Positions 52,961-63,894 of a DNA stretch of 64,000 bases are shown piece after piece. Every line of letters starts with the position of its first letter. Position 1 is the first letter of the stretch. This stretch comes from Apoda limacodes (lineage: Eukaryota > Arthropoda > Insecta > Lepidoptera > Limacodidae). The stretch covers positions 17,755,901-17,819,900 of the forward strand of contig OX291549.1 in NCBI GenBank assembly GCA_946406115.1. The letters are read 5' to 3'. The position numbers were made by a program, and so were the translations under genes. The notes under the pieces were generated by a model. The model made no database searches, was not told the origin of the DNA, and worked only from the letters and a program-made list of their open reading frames with translations.

Positions 52961-53922
52961 GGGTTGTTCCCCTGTGTCCAACTATTCTGTCCAACTAGTT
53001 GTACAAACAAGGAATTTTTTTCCCCGTAGTCCAACTAAATAGTTGAACATTGGAAAACCGAAATTTACAGTGCCCGTTGTACAACTGCATGGCCAGTTGG
53101 ACCACTGCTCTAAAATGATAAAATTAAAGCTTTTAGCCGACTTTAAGAACGGAGGTTCTCAAATGAGGTTTTCGTGAAGGTTTTATAATGAATTAAACAT
53201 TATTCCTTTTTAACCGACTTTTAAAAGAATGGAAGTTATTCTAGTTAAAAAACGTCAAGTGTGAGTCTGATTTGCGGAATACGGAATATAAATACTTACC
53301 AAAACTTTATAACCAAGTTCAATTGAAAACAAGGTTTTGCTCTCAAAATCTTAAAGCTTTATTCCAAGTGATAGTTTTAAAATGGCTACCTATATCTTCA
53401 GAACTATTGATCGTAGACTAGAAGTTTCTTTACAGAAGAAATAGATCTCATTAAGAACTTCGTTTCGAATGACAGCTTTCAAACTAGAAAGTGCTATATC
53501 TCCGTAACTATTAATCGTAGACTAGTAGTTTCTTTACAGAAGTGATAGAGCTCATCAAGATCTTCGTTTTGGATGACAGCTGTCAAACTAGAAAGTGGTA
53601 TATCTCCGTAACTATCGATCATAGACTAGTAGTTTCATTACAGAAGTGATAGAGCTCATCAAGATCTTCGTTTTGGATGACAGCTGTCAAACTAGAAAGT
53701 GCTATATCTCCAAAACTGTCGATCATAGACTAGTAGTTTGTTTACAGAAGTAATAGATCTAAATAAGATCTTCGTTTCAGATACAGTTGTCAAACTAGAA
53801 AGTGCTATATCTCCAAAACTATTGATAGTAGACTAGTAGTTTCTATACAGAAGTGATAGATCTCATCAAGATCTTCGTTTCGAATGACTGCTGTCAAACT
53901 AGAAAGTGCTATATCTCCGTAA
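52961..53922. repeat. Left inverted arm of the foldback element
   Basis: 52961-53250 pairs with about 60650-60937. It contains GTCCAACTA-type motifs in both orientations (52976, 52989, 53028, and inverted near 53049 and 53094). The 104-bp array follows. Confidence 0.88.
53403..53922. repeat. Tandem array of a 104-bp unit (left, five copies)
   Basis: Unit starts ACTATTGATCGTAGACTAG and includes TACAGAAGTGATAGA and GACAGCTGTCAAACTAGAAAG. Starts at 53403, 53507, 53611, 53715 and 53818. Units differ at several positions. Confidence 0.88.
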
Positions 53923-54359
53923 GATACATGAATATATATATTTATCTCAGGAGTTACTAACTAGCTTTAATTAACTCTCGTCACAGAATTGAGGATTTCT
54001 TATAGGTTCACACGGTGTGCCCTTTATGCGATCTGAATATAAATAAATAGGCAAGTAAAAAATTACTTAAGCTTTTTTTAATGTAACTACTTACATTGTA
54101 AAGCTTGCAGAAAGATGTATTTATTAGTTGATTCACTACAATGTTATGTTTCATTTGTAGTTTTACAAAGAGTAAATATGGATGCTGATAATAAATCACT
54201 ATTTAGTTTGTAAAGCAAATTCTTGTTTATGCTTCTAGATTCAAAAGTGTTCTTATTTAAAGAAAAATATTTTCGAATTTTATAGATACTTTGTTTTATA
54301 AACTGTCAATAATTTGACACATTATTATTTTCGCATTTATCCTTTTTTTGCATCGAGAA

Positions 54360-54518
54360 ATGTCGGAAAATATTCAATATATTCAGAAAAATGGTGGCAC
54401 TGTCCTTCTATTTGACGGGCGACAGTACTACAGAGTACAGGCTTATAAAAATGGATCGACGTATTGGCGGTGCTCTAAATTTAGAAATTATAAATGTCCC
54501 GGCTCTTTAACTATCAAG
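54360..54518 (+). CDS. FLYWCH zinc-finger gene, exon 1
   Basis: The ATG at 54360 opens MSENIQYIQKNGGTVLLFDG, then RQYYRVQAYKNGSTYWRCSK and FRNYKCPGSLTIK. This is the first two-thirds of a FLYWCH zinc finger: the aromatic YYR and the two zinc cysteines (WRCSKFRNYKC) are present. A donor (CAAG before GTAATA) follows at 54519, in phase 0. The remaining metal ligands are in the exon at 55638. In insects such fingers occur in mod(mdg4)-type proteins and in Mutator-like transposases. Confidence 0.7.
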
Positions 54519-54639
54519 GTAATATTTTATTTATGTATTTTTCTGGAACGTTGCCCCTTTTTAGTGCCTTTTTATATGACTCTATATATTTTCATATACA
54601 TCCAGCTACACAACAGATACGTGGACCTATATCTGATAC

Positions 54640-54870
54640 TAACTTTTGCCCGCGGTTTCATCCGTGCTAAATTCGGTTATCGGTGTAGGATTTCAATGGC
54701 AACTCCTAAATTATAAAAAAAAACTCACACTTGCCGTTTTCAAACAAACTTTATTCTTCCCCGGGACTCAAAATATCTCCATGCCAAATTTCATCTTAAT
54801 CGGTACAGCGGTTTAAGCGTCAAGAGGTTACAGACAGAATTACTATTGCATTTATAATACGTTGTCCTGG
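54640..54870. repeat. LINE/SINE tail-type repeat inside the FLYWCH intron
   Basis: The run from TTGCCCGCGGTTTCATCCGTG to TTACTATTGCATTTATAATACG is the familiar tail of a dispersed lepidopteran element, decayed. Confidence 0.5.
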
Positions 54871-55144
54871 CAGTTCTATATAATTTGTTGTTTCCAAGCC
54901 ACAAAGTTCACAATGATTTAAGTTGTGGGCTATGATAATAATGGAGTCGCATTCAATGCAGCGAGCCGAAATTATTGTCGTACATTCATCTTTGCCGTTT
55001 AGGAGAAGATTAGTGACACACCGACTGCAGCGCCACCTATCAGGTCCAATTGTATTTTCAAACTATCCAGGAACTTATATTGAAATAATTAGACAAAATT
55101 TCACCCGAATCGTCCCGGCCGTTTAGTTTAGGAGTTAGGTGATA

Positions 55145-55360
55145 AACACACGTAAAGAAGAATTGTAAGTAAAAAAAACCGACTCACACTTGACGTTTTC
55201 AAGTAGCATATGTCCTTTCCCGAGACTCTGACTATATCCATGACATATTTCATTTTAATCCGTACAATGATAAAAGCGTAAAGAGGTAACAAAAAGACCC
55301 AGAGATAGACAGACAGACACCAACAGACAGAGTTACTTTCGCATTTATAATATTAGTATG
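55145..55360. repeat. Second LINE/SINE tail-type repeat in the intron
   Basis: Starts near ACCGACTCACACTTGACG and ends CGCATTTATAATATTAGTATG; contains GACAGACAGACACCAACAGAC. Same type of tail as at 54640-54870. Confidence 0.5.
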
Positions 55361-55637
55361 AAATGTGATCTAAAATTGTTTCGTATTTTTAAACTAAAAT
55401 ATAATTTTTCAACGGTAAAAATATCTTCTTTAGTAAAATTTGCTGCAAACAAGCATAAGGTCCACCTAATATTAAGCAGTCAGCAGAGCCTTGTTACTCC
55501 AGAACATTACTCGTTTGTTGTTGACCCTTAAAAATCTAATCACTATATTCTTGAAGAACCCCAAACTTTATTTTTAATGTTTAGGAAAAGGTACATAGTG
55601 AAGATTTAGGATATTGATACTGCTAATAATTTTGCAG

Positions 55638-56171
55638 GATTTAATCATACTGCATCAGCGGTCTCATTTATGTAAAATGAACATATTGCAAAATGAAAAG
55701 AACATTAAGCTTCATGACTTAAAGAATAAATTAAAAATGACCGACCAACCACTAGGCCAAAATGGCCGTAGAAAGAGAGGGGGATACTCCCTCTCCTTTG
55801 CCGCGCCAGCTGCCTACTCTCCATCCGTCTTACGCATTTTCACGATCAGGACACGTGACCTGACGCGAGTTTATCATTTTTTACCCATACCAAAAAAAGT
55901 GCACAACGCCGCTAAAGAAGTTTTCACTTCAGAATTAAATAAAAGCAACACTTGCATATTTCGTTTGCTAAACGTACTAAAAGATTTCTCCAAGGAAAGA
56001 AAAGTAAACCAAGGCAAAAAAAAAAAAAAAAATGATGACTTCATAAGGCATGTGCAAATGGAGCTAGTCAATGACGACATAACGGTGGTTTATGCTCTCG
56101 ATAAGCTGAATTTTTTTTTTATGAGGGTCATCCATGAAAAAAAATGGTTTACTTTTTCAAGCTTCATGTAA
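55638..56171 (+). CDS. FLYWCH gene, exon 2 and downstream open frame
   Basis: After an acceptor (TTTTGCAG, ending 55637) the phase-0 frame starts DLIILHQRSHLCKMN, supplying the HxxxHxC end of the FLYWCH finger, then a helical stretch (NEKNIKLHDLKNKL). The frame stays open to 56171 and crosses the dispersed repeat at 55863-55931 and a 17-base A-run at about 56014-56030, so the tail may not be native. The joined product would be about 230 codons with one finger. No transposase or BTB domain is present. Confidence 0.55.
   Translation, partial: DLIILHQRSHLCKMNILQNEKNIKLHDLKNKLKMTDQPLGQNGRRKRGGYSLSFAAPAAYSPSVLRIFTIRTRDLTRVYHFLPIPKKVHNAAKEVFTSELNKSNTCIFRLLNVLKDFSKERKVNQGKKKKKNDDFIRHVQMELVNDDITVVYALDKLNFFFMRVIHEKKWFTFSSFM
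55863..55931 (+). repeat. 67-bp dispersed repeat, second copy
   Basis: Inverted match of 17367-17433, here inside an open frame. Confidence 0.75.
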
Positions 56172-57309
56172 CTAAAGCTTGCAACTGAAATCCCTCTGCG
56201 TTGTAACTCAATTTCACTGGTATTTTGGCATTAAATAAACCAATTTCTCGCCCAATCCTGACTTACTTCTGAAATTTCTTTAGGAATTGGCAAAAGGGGA
56301 ATATTATTCTATCCCAGGTTTTTATTTTACCGCTCATTTATTTAAAGCTTATAATTTGTGACGTATACGACATATATAAATTCAAACTTAAACCAATGTA
56401 TTTTTTATTTAAGAAGACTTTTAAACAGCACAAATTTATTTATATTTAAAGACTTTACCATTGATTCGGGATGATATTACTACCAAGAAGGCCGCCAAGA
56501 AACTCTGTAAGTAGTAAATCTTTCAAACCGTGGACCCACCGCCATGCGCCACTGAAATCACTATCTTCAATAGTGACACTTGCTCTCGACCGAATACGTG
56601 TATTATTTATAAGTTTTGTTAATTTTCTTAACTATTTAACAACCTTAGCATATTATTATTTTGATTTAGATTTTTATTATTTTTACTGTGCCATGATTCT
56701 CAGACATTATTCGTACGGTGCTTTCAAAAACGCTAGGAATTTTAAAGATATCTTTTGATCAGCCATTGTTTTCTCACATAACGCAAAAACTTTTTGATTT
56801 TATTGGTTTCTTAAGTGTTATTTTGCAATTGTATGTTTTCCAAGCCACTTTGAAGACTTGCATTGGGCACAAGAGGTCAGATCAAACGCAACCCAAATAA
56901 TCTTTATTTAAATTTGGTTTTCATTTTACCAAACATTTTTCCCATTACGCCACATAGCTTGGGTCCAGTGGTAATAGCAACCAACAACGTTTATATCAGG
57001 AAAACCCTTCAAAATTTCTTTCAGCGCCGTAACCTCGAAATTGAAGTGGTACTTTAATGGTTTTCAATCTGGAAATTGGGCAATTAACAATATAAACATC
57101 GTCTCATATATTTTGCTGGTTTTGTCACTCAGCAAAGCATATTATAACATTTGCTGTAGTACCTATTCGTACTCCCAAATTCACCGTGAATACTGTGAAT
57201 AAAAATCGGCAAAGGGAGTCGAAGTACACTTAAATGTTACGTCACCAAATATTTCCTTAATATCATTAATAAAAAGCTCTTTCTTCTTCCATATAAAAGA
57301 TTATCATTT
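56172..57309. other. Foldback interior, no gene seen
   Basis: AT-rich with short ORFs (for example 56471-56758), none with recognisable features. Confidence 0.35.
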
Positions 57310-57892
57310 TAGTTTGGCCAGCAATTAAGCTATAAAAATCAGCCAAGTGCGAGTCGGACTCGCGCACGAAGGGTTTCGTACCATTATATATAAAAACGGC
57401 AAAAAATAACGTCTTTTGTATGGGACCTCCCCTTAAATGTTGTTTTATTTTAATTTAATTATTTATTTTTAAAGTAACAATATTTAACTAAATATTCTAT
57501 GAATATTTTATGCGTCTTTCTGTTGCCGTTATCAATATCGAGCAAAATCGAGTAATAAAATCACGTTTGTTGTATGGGAGCCTCCTTAAATATAAATCCA
57601 GAATATTATAATATATATCCAGAATAAAATATTATTCTGATTTTTAGTATTTGTTGTTATAGCGGCAACAGAAATACATCTTTTGTGAAAATTTTAACTG
57701 TCTATCACGGTTCATGAGATACAGCCTGGTGACAGATGACGGATAAACGGGCGGTCGGATGGATGGGCGGAAGGACGGACGGACAGTCGGACGGATGGAC
57801 GAACGGACGGACGGTCGGACGGATGGACGGACGTACAGCGAAGCCATAGTAATAGGGTTCCACTAATTACCCTTTGGGTACGGAACCCTAAA
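57310..57892 (+). repeat. Lepidopteran repeat with GGGTTCCGTACC-like ends (copy 2)
   Basis: Starts AGCCAAGTGCGAGTCGGACT with AAGGGTTTCGTACC, and ends CCCTTTGGGTACGGAACCCT; the two end words are inverted. A GGAC/GGAT microsatellite-like stretch at 57738-57833 lies within. It is the best-preserved copy in the window. Confidence 0.65.
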
Positions 57893-59190
57893 AAAATAGG
57901 TATTGCGAATATTGCACTGGGATCTGAACTTCCTCAATTTTTTTTAAATTTCTTTTAGTTACTCCAGCAAATTATTTCGAGTGAAAAAACGGGTTTTTCC
58001 CGTTAAGGAAAAAGTAATTCATATCCTTTCTGTTGCCAGTTATTTAAGGTCTCATTATATATCTGATCTTTGTGAAATACACCGCACTTCATTCATTGCA
58101 ATGGCCATTTCATTGATCAGCAAATTTTGAACGCATGTGTGTATGATGCATAATTATATCCATTTCTTGTAAGATTATTTTTTGTTTGAGCATTTAATAA
58201 AATACTTGGCTAGATCTAGTCCAAATGAGGCACTCCTCACTGAGACCTTTTTCATTATTTAGAAAGTGTACTCTGAAAAGAGGCTTTTGCTATTATTATG
58301 ATGGTGTGTATTTATTTACCGGTCACCTACTTCTGGGGATAAAAACCGTCAAGTTATACGCACATATACCATTTTTTAACAAAGCTTACTCACTATAAAT
58401 GTAATTATTGCAATGTAAATATTTAAAAGTATTGGCTTTTATACGAGATTTTGATTTTGAATTAAGGATTGTCGTCAATTGTTAGGAAGGTAAAGGTAAA
58501 GAAAGTTGTTCAGGACAAATTATGTCAGATCGAACCTGCTAGGCCAAATTTATGAGCGCCACACTTAAACTAATGTATTAAATTAGCAGCCTTCTACATC
58601 GGCCAAATTGCATTCTTTTAACTTGTACACATAATATACCTATGACTTTTTTAATCAAAATTAATATTCATCTTTTAAAAGCTTTTTATATTTTAGTTAA
58701 TCTCACATGAATATGCCTTTGTTAAACCCCTTATTGTAGATAGAGCTACTCGTACCAGCCCCACAGTAGTAGTACTAGTAGTGCAGTTTACAAAAACGAC
58801 TCTACCAGATATTCAATGTTATGTACCGAGTAGGTACAATCGTAAAAAAACACAATGTCAAAAAATTTATCAATAGTCGCATTAACACTGCAACTTTATT
58901 TTACCATAGAGATCTAAATATGTGACCCTGAAACAGATTTTTTATGTGACAGCTGACAGAATAAAGAGGGGTTTTTCTCCGAAATTATAATCGTGGCCTG
59001 GTAGTTAAACGTATTCATTCTAACTCCACATGGTACTACAGGAACCGCTATTAGTATATTATTAATAAATCTTAAACACTAAAAAAATGGATAGTCATTT
59101 AAAGAAAGGGTATTAAAATAACAAAATCAAAAACAAGTAAACAAGCCAACGTGTTACTTTTCATCTCTGCATAATCGCCAGAAGGCGCTA
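57893..59190. other. Foldback interior, no gene seen
   Basis: AT-rich DNA with no supported gene or repeat. Confidence 0.35.
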
Positions 59191-59580
59191 ATACGGTTGT
59201 TAAGAATGGTAATGGCTCGGCCCGTCTCGCACTTTGCTAATGTTTATTATTTGTTCTTATACTGTAGAGCTTACACTATCATTACTGCAAAATTGAAACT
59301 TGTATGTGTTACTGTATTGACGATAGAGCAAAACAACGAAAATGACGGACAAGTTCCTTTTATGGGGACACACCTTAAATTTGTACTTTTTAACTTCCCA
59401 TTATATGTTAGATACCTAATCCGCAAATAAAATTTAAATTTAAATACATATTCTATAAATATTTAAAGTTTACATCTATTTCGGTCTGAAAGATAGGGCC
59501 CTTTTATGGCCGGACAGACAGCATAGGCTTAAGTAATAGGGCTCCTTAGGCACCCTATGGGTATCAAACCCTAAAAACGG
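59191..59580 (+). repeat. Degenerate copy of the GGGTTCCGTACC-end repeat
   Basis: GGCTCGGCCCGTCTCGCACTT at the left and GGCCGGACAGACAGCATAGG then ACCCTATGGGTATCAAACCC at the right keep the family order. Confidence 0.5.
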
Positions 59581-59683
59581 ACAATTACACGCATTTAGTT
59601 AGGATTCCATAAAATAAATGGAATCTAAAAAAACTTGTAAACCGATATTGTTCAAAATTAATTTTCTGTTGAAAGTATTTAAC

Positions 59684-60937
59684 AGCTGTCATTCGAAACG
59701 AAGAACTTGATGAGATCTATCACTTCTGTATAGAAACTACTAGTCTACGATCAATAGTTTTGGAGATATAGCACTTTCTAGTTTGACAACTGTATCTGAA
59801 ACGAAGATCTTAGTGAGATCTATCACTTCTGTAAACAAACTACTAGTCTATGATCGACAGTTTTGGAGATATAGCACTTTCTAGCTTGACAGCTGTCATC
59901 CGAAACGTAGATCTTGATGAGCGCTATCACTTCTGTAATGAAACTACTAGTCTATGATCGATAGTTACGGAGATATACCACTTTCTAGTTTGACAGCTGT
60001 AATCCAAAACGAAGATCTTGATGAGCGCTATCACTTCTGTAATTAAACTACTAGTCTATGATCGATAGTTACGGAGAAATACCACTTTCTAGTTTGACAG
60101 CTGTCACCCGAAACGAAGATCTTGATGAGATCTATCGCTTCTGTAAAGAAACTACTAGTCTACCATTAATAGTTACGGAGATATAGCACTTTCTAGTTTG
60201 ACAGCTGTCATTCGAAAGGAATTCTTAATGAGGTCTATTTCTTCTGTAAAGAAACTTCTAGTCTACGATCAATAGTTTTGGATATAAAGCACTATCTAGT
60301 TTGACAGCTGTCATCCGAAACTAGAATCTTGATGAGATCTATCACTTTTGTAAAGAAACTACTAGTCTACGATTAATAGTTACGGAGATATAGCACTTTC
60401 TAGTTTGACAGCTGTCATTCGAAACGAAGTTCTTAATGAGATCTATTTCTTCTGTAAAGAAACTTCTAGTCTACGATCAATAGTTCTGGAGATATAGGTA
60501 GCTATTTTAAAACTATCACTTGGAACAAAGCTTTAAGGTTTTGAGTGCAAAACCTTGTTTTCAAATGAATTTGGTTAAAAAGTTTTGGTAAGTATTTATA
60601 TTCCGTATTAAACCCTCAGTGCGCAAATCAGACTCACACTTGACGATTTTTAACTAGAACAACTTCCATTCTTTTTAAGGTCGGTTAAAAAGGAATAATG
60701 TTTAATTCATCATAAAACCTTCACGAAAACCTCATTTGAGAACCTCCGTTTTTAAAGTCGGTTAAAAACTTTAATTTTATCATTTTGGGGCAGTGGTCCA
60801 ACCGGCCATGCAGTTGTACAACGGGCACTGTAAATTTCGGTTTTCCAATGTTCAACTATTTAGTTGGACTACGGGGAAAAAAATTCCTTGTTTGTACAAC
60901 TAGTTGGACAGAATAGTTGGACACAGGGGAACAACCC
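59684..60937. repeat. Right inverted arm of the foldback element
   Basis: Inverted counterpart of 52961-53922, but longer because its array (about 59690-60505) has about eight 104-bp units instead of five. Confidence 0.88.
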
Positions 60938-60945
60938 AACTTACT
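60938..60945. repeat. Target-site duplication AACTTACT (right copy)
   Basis: Identical to 52953-52960. Confidence 0.85.
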
Positions 60946-62090
60946 AAACTACCGATATTTAAATTTTTCTGGGTACAATACTTACAACATAAATTAAACC
61001 TCGGTAAAAAAGTGGTCCCTCGGTAACAAGCCCGACTCGCGCAAATAGAGTTTCGTATTAAAAACAATAAAGGCCATTGTAAGTTTCTACCCACTGTTAA
61101 TAATATATTTTCTTTGTAAATATTGCATTTATAAAAAACTTACAGATTTACGGCAATACGGTAATATTTATCGAAAATCAGAATTTTAGCTTTTGAAAAC
61201 TAGACAGGGTCATTGCCGGTGTTTTTAATCGAATTCTAATAAAGGAGGTTATTAATTTTACGCGTTTGTAATATTGTTGAAATTGCGCAATATTTTCCAG
61301 AAAAAAACAAGTCGTCGGTTTAACGGCGCATTTCTAACGTGAAACTTAATGTATGTTACGTGATTGTAAGCCAGTCTTTTTAAAACCATTAAGGTGGCAA
61401 ACAAGCACATGACCTGCCTGGTGCTAAGCAGTTACCGTAGCCAATGGAAACTTTCCCCCAGCGGCAAAAATCGCACTTTTCCGCCCTTCTCTTCAATTCC
61501 CTAACTTTAATTACTTCTACTTAAAGAACACCACACTTTTTAATTTTTTAAATTAATCCCCTACTGACATATGTATGTCCAAGTAACAAACCACTTAAAT
61601 TTTGTTACACAGAGCTAGTATTTTCTTCCTCTTGAATTTTTGATATTCGAATTCAAGGAGAATATTTTATGTTTCACGTGGCTAGGATTAATTTTTTACT
61701 TTTTTGTGGGATTTGATAGCGGTATAATTTTTTTATTTAATTTATTGTTTTGAACATATAACTACTTAGGGATACCTCACAGTTAGCTCATTCAAACGAT
61801 ACCCCACACAATATGTTAGTAAAATCTTTTTTAATTGGTTCCAACTGACCTCCCATACAAATTTGACGAGCAATATACTAAGTACTGTATTATATGCGAG
61901 CCATCAATTATATAAGATTTCAAATATTTTCGTTACTTAGTTTCCGAGAAAACCCACTGTGACAGATGGACAGACGGGTACAGAGTGAAGTGATCTTATA
62001 AGAGTTCCATTTTTCTTACTATGTAGGTGACTAGTTATCTTACAGATAAATGGTTATGTATAAGTATGCAGTATAGCTATAAGTGGGCAT
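60946..62090. other. Intergenic DNA with repeat fragments
   Basis: Small pieces of dispersed repeats: 61025-61060 (CCCGACTCGCGCAAATAGAG), 61385-61460 (GGTGGCAAACAAGCACATGA) and 61855-62010 (ending in a GACAGATGGACAGACGGG region). No gene seen. Confidence 0.4.
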
Positions 62091-62306
62091 CTAAGGATGT
62101 TGAACGTAACGAGGGGGCACAGAGGGCACGAGGCACGGGCGGTCGGGGCAATGACGAGCGGCGGCCTTGGCCGTGATCGCGCGCTCGATATAGCCCGGAC
62201 GGCTGCCTGTTGCCCCCACACCCCCTAACCACCTCTCAAGCAACCCTGTTACCACCCTGCCCTCGCACCACATTTCCGCCAAAAGAACTTTAGCTATTTT
62301 CACCAT
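62091..62306 (-). CDS. Unrecognised GC-rich ORF, possible exon
   Basis: 71 codons on the minus strand, starting MVKIAKVLLAEMWCEGRVVT with the ATG in strong context (AACAATGG). The composition is far GC-richer than the flanks. No domain, signal peptide or splice partner could be recognised. It may be part of an old repeat; I give it low confidence. Confidence 0.2.
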   Translation of the reverse strand: MVKIAKVLLAEMWCEGRVVTGLLERWLGGVGATGSRPGYIERAITAKAAARHCPDRPCLVPSVPPRYVQHP

Positions 62307-62370
62307 TGTTTTGATAAAATAACGTTAAAACACACTAATATAGGATTCAAGACGAAATGAATGAAGTATA

Positions 62371-62734
62371 CAGGGCCAGATTCAGAGGTCTGGAGGCCTC
62401 GGGGCAACAAAGGAGTGGAGGTTCCCAGGCCCCAAATTATTTTCCAAAAAACGTCGCAATTTTTGACAATAAGTTATTCGCGGCTCGCGCGTTGACGGAG
62501 TAGCGCGATGTTGTAAAATAACCTTATTATTTTAGCGCTACCTGAATATTTATATAGCACGCGCTATTCGTTGCAAGTAAATAGCTTGCTATATTATTTA
62601 GCTAAACGTTATATTAACCACCACTAGTAGGTAGGCAAAACAGCGAAAATATTAAAGGAAAAGATGTTTACTAGTCGGAATTGTGGAGGCCCCGGGGTTT
62701 TCGCACCGGTTGCTCTCCCCTAAATCCGGCCCGG
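62371..62734. mobile_element. 364-bp hAT-type MITE
   Basis: Ends CAGGGCCAGATT and, inverted, CCGGGCCGGATTT; an 8-bp duplication GAAGTATA lies at 62363-62370 and 62735-62742. Non-coding. The duplication length and the CAGGG start are typical of the hAT superfamily. Confidence 0.8.
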
Positions 62735-62742
62735 GAAGTATA

Positions 62743-63355
62743 TGTATTTATGTTACAGTAAGAACCGAAATCTGTTTATATATTTGGGTTATCAGTTGGG
62801 TAAGTTTTAAATAAATATGCCTTTAAATAAACATAATATTTTGTTGAATAGCCACAACATGGCCACATCAATAATAAGTATCGGCAACTACCACCAATTA
62901 CAAATACACATAGTAAACATCAGATGCACGTGCGCGTCTCTGGCGTTACTAGACAGCCGCCTGTTTTATCAGTCGACCAAATAAATATAAACCATGATAT
63001 TTTAATTTCATCGGATTATGGCACGACAAAAGTAACAGATATCTCCAGTTTAGCCTGAAACATAAACGTTTAATACCACTTGGTAGACAGACGACATACC
63101 TAGTTAATCCGTGAAGGTCGAGACAAACAAAGTGATATCACGCAAGTCCGCCGGCGCCTTCGTCCGTGAACTCCGTGATGACGCAAGTATGCTCAAACAT
63201 CGCCGGCCCTGACCTTGCCCGTAAATATATTCTCTAAATATCACGCAATTATCGGCCACCTAACTCATTCTCCGGACCTGTGCCACCAATAATACCAACA
63301 TAAACAAACATTTCTGCATTTTATACCTATACTTCATATAGCATGGTACGTAGGG
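62743..63355. other. Intergenic DNA, no gene seen
   Basis: Mixed composition, no supported coding frame or repeat boundary. Confidence 0.35.
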
Positions 63356-63683
63356 TTGCCAGATAGTATCCAAAAGAATATAATTAAGGACATCCGGAAG
63401 AGAACCAAAGTTACCGACATAGCTCGCAGAAGTGGCAAGCTGAAGTGGCAATGGGCTGGCCACGTCTGTCGGAGGACCGATGGCCAATGGAGCAGTTGTG
63501 TCCAGAGAGTTGAGACCATCTGGGAAGGCAAAGCGTGGGTCGCTCTCCAGCCCGGTGGACCGACGACCTTAAATAGGTGGCTGGTGGTGGCTGGATGCGG
63601 AAGAGGACCCGGAAAAATGGCGCGCGCTATAGAGGAGGCTTATGTCCAGCAATGGACCAATATGAGCTGATATGATATGATGA
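63356..63683 (+). pseudogene. RTE-type LINE 3' fragment with ORF end and tail
   Basis: The plus-strand frame reads IRKRTKVTDIARRSGKLKWQ, WAGHVCRRTDGQWS, and after a shift the PGGPTT-like and VQQWTNMS end of an RTE RT ORF. It ends in a TGATATGATATGATGATGAT tail, typical of RTE 3' ends. 5'-truncated; only the last 100 or so codons remain. Confidence 0.8.
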
Positions 63684-63870
63684 TGATCCAAAAGGAGGAC
63701 ATATCCTCCTTTGTCATGATTTGTCCTCCCGTCCTGCCTTACCTACTCTATCTCGTCCTTTTGCCATACGTCTTTATTGCATGCTGATAATGCCGTGCGC
63801 CAATACATCACCATTTCTCAAATCGAAATCAGATGGCGATCCTGATGACAAATTTTAGGATATGAAGTTG
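63684..63870. other. Short spacer, no gene seen
   Basis: Contains a GGAGGACATATCCTCC inverted word near 63695-63710. Nothing else supported. Confidence 0.3.
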
Positions 63871-63894
63871 CATTACGAAGACGCATGGACGATT

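Larger units (their letters stand above)
52961..60937. mobile_element. 7977-bp foldback-like element with long TIRs
   Basis: Perfect or near-perfect inverted ends start GGGTTGTTCCCCTGTGTCCA and are flanked by AACTTACT on both sides. Each arm has about 270 bp of unique sequence, then a linker and an array of a 104-bp unit (five units left, about eight right). The interior has a two-exon FLYWCH gene, LINE/SINE tails and another interspersed repeat, but no recognisable transposase. FLYWCH fingers occur in Mutator-like transposases, so a Mutator/Phantom-like affiliation is possible; capture of a host FLYWCH gene is the alternative. Confidence 0.85.

Noticed and set aside
53403..53922. CRISPR-like array (regular repeats)
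   Set aside because: Units are contiguous 104-bp tandem copies without unique spacers, in a eukaryotic transposon arm.
57738..57833. Independent microsatellite (GGAC/GGAT)
   Set aside because: It belongs to the internal GACAGAC/GACGG segment of the dispersed repeat at 57310-57892.
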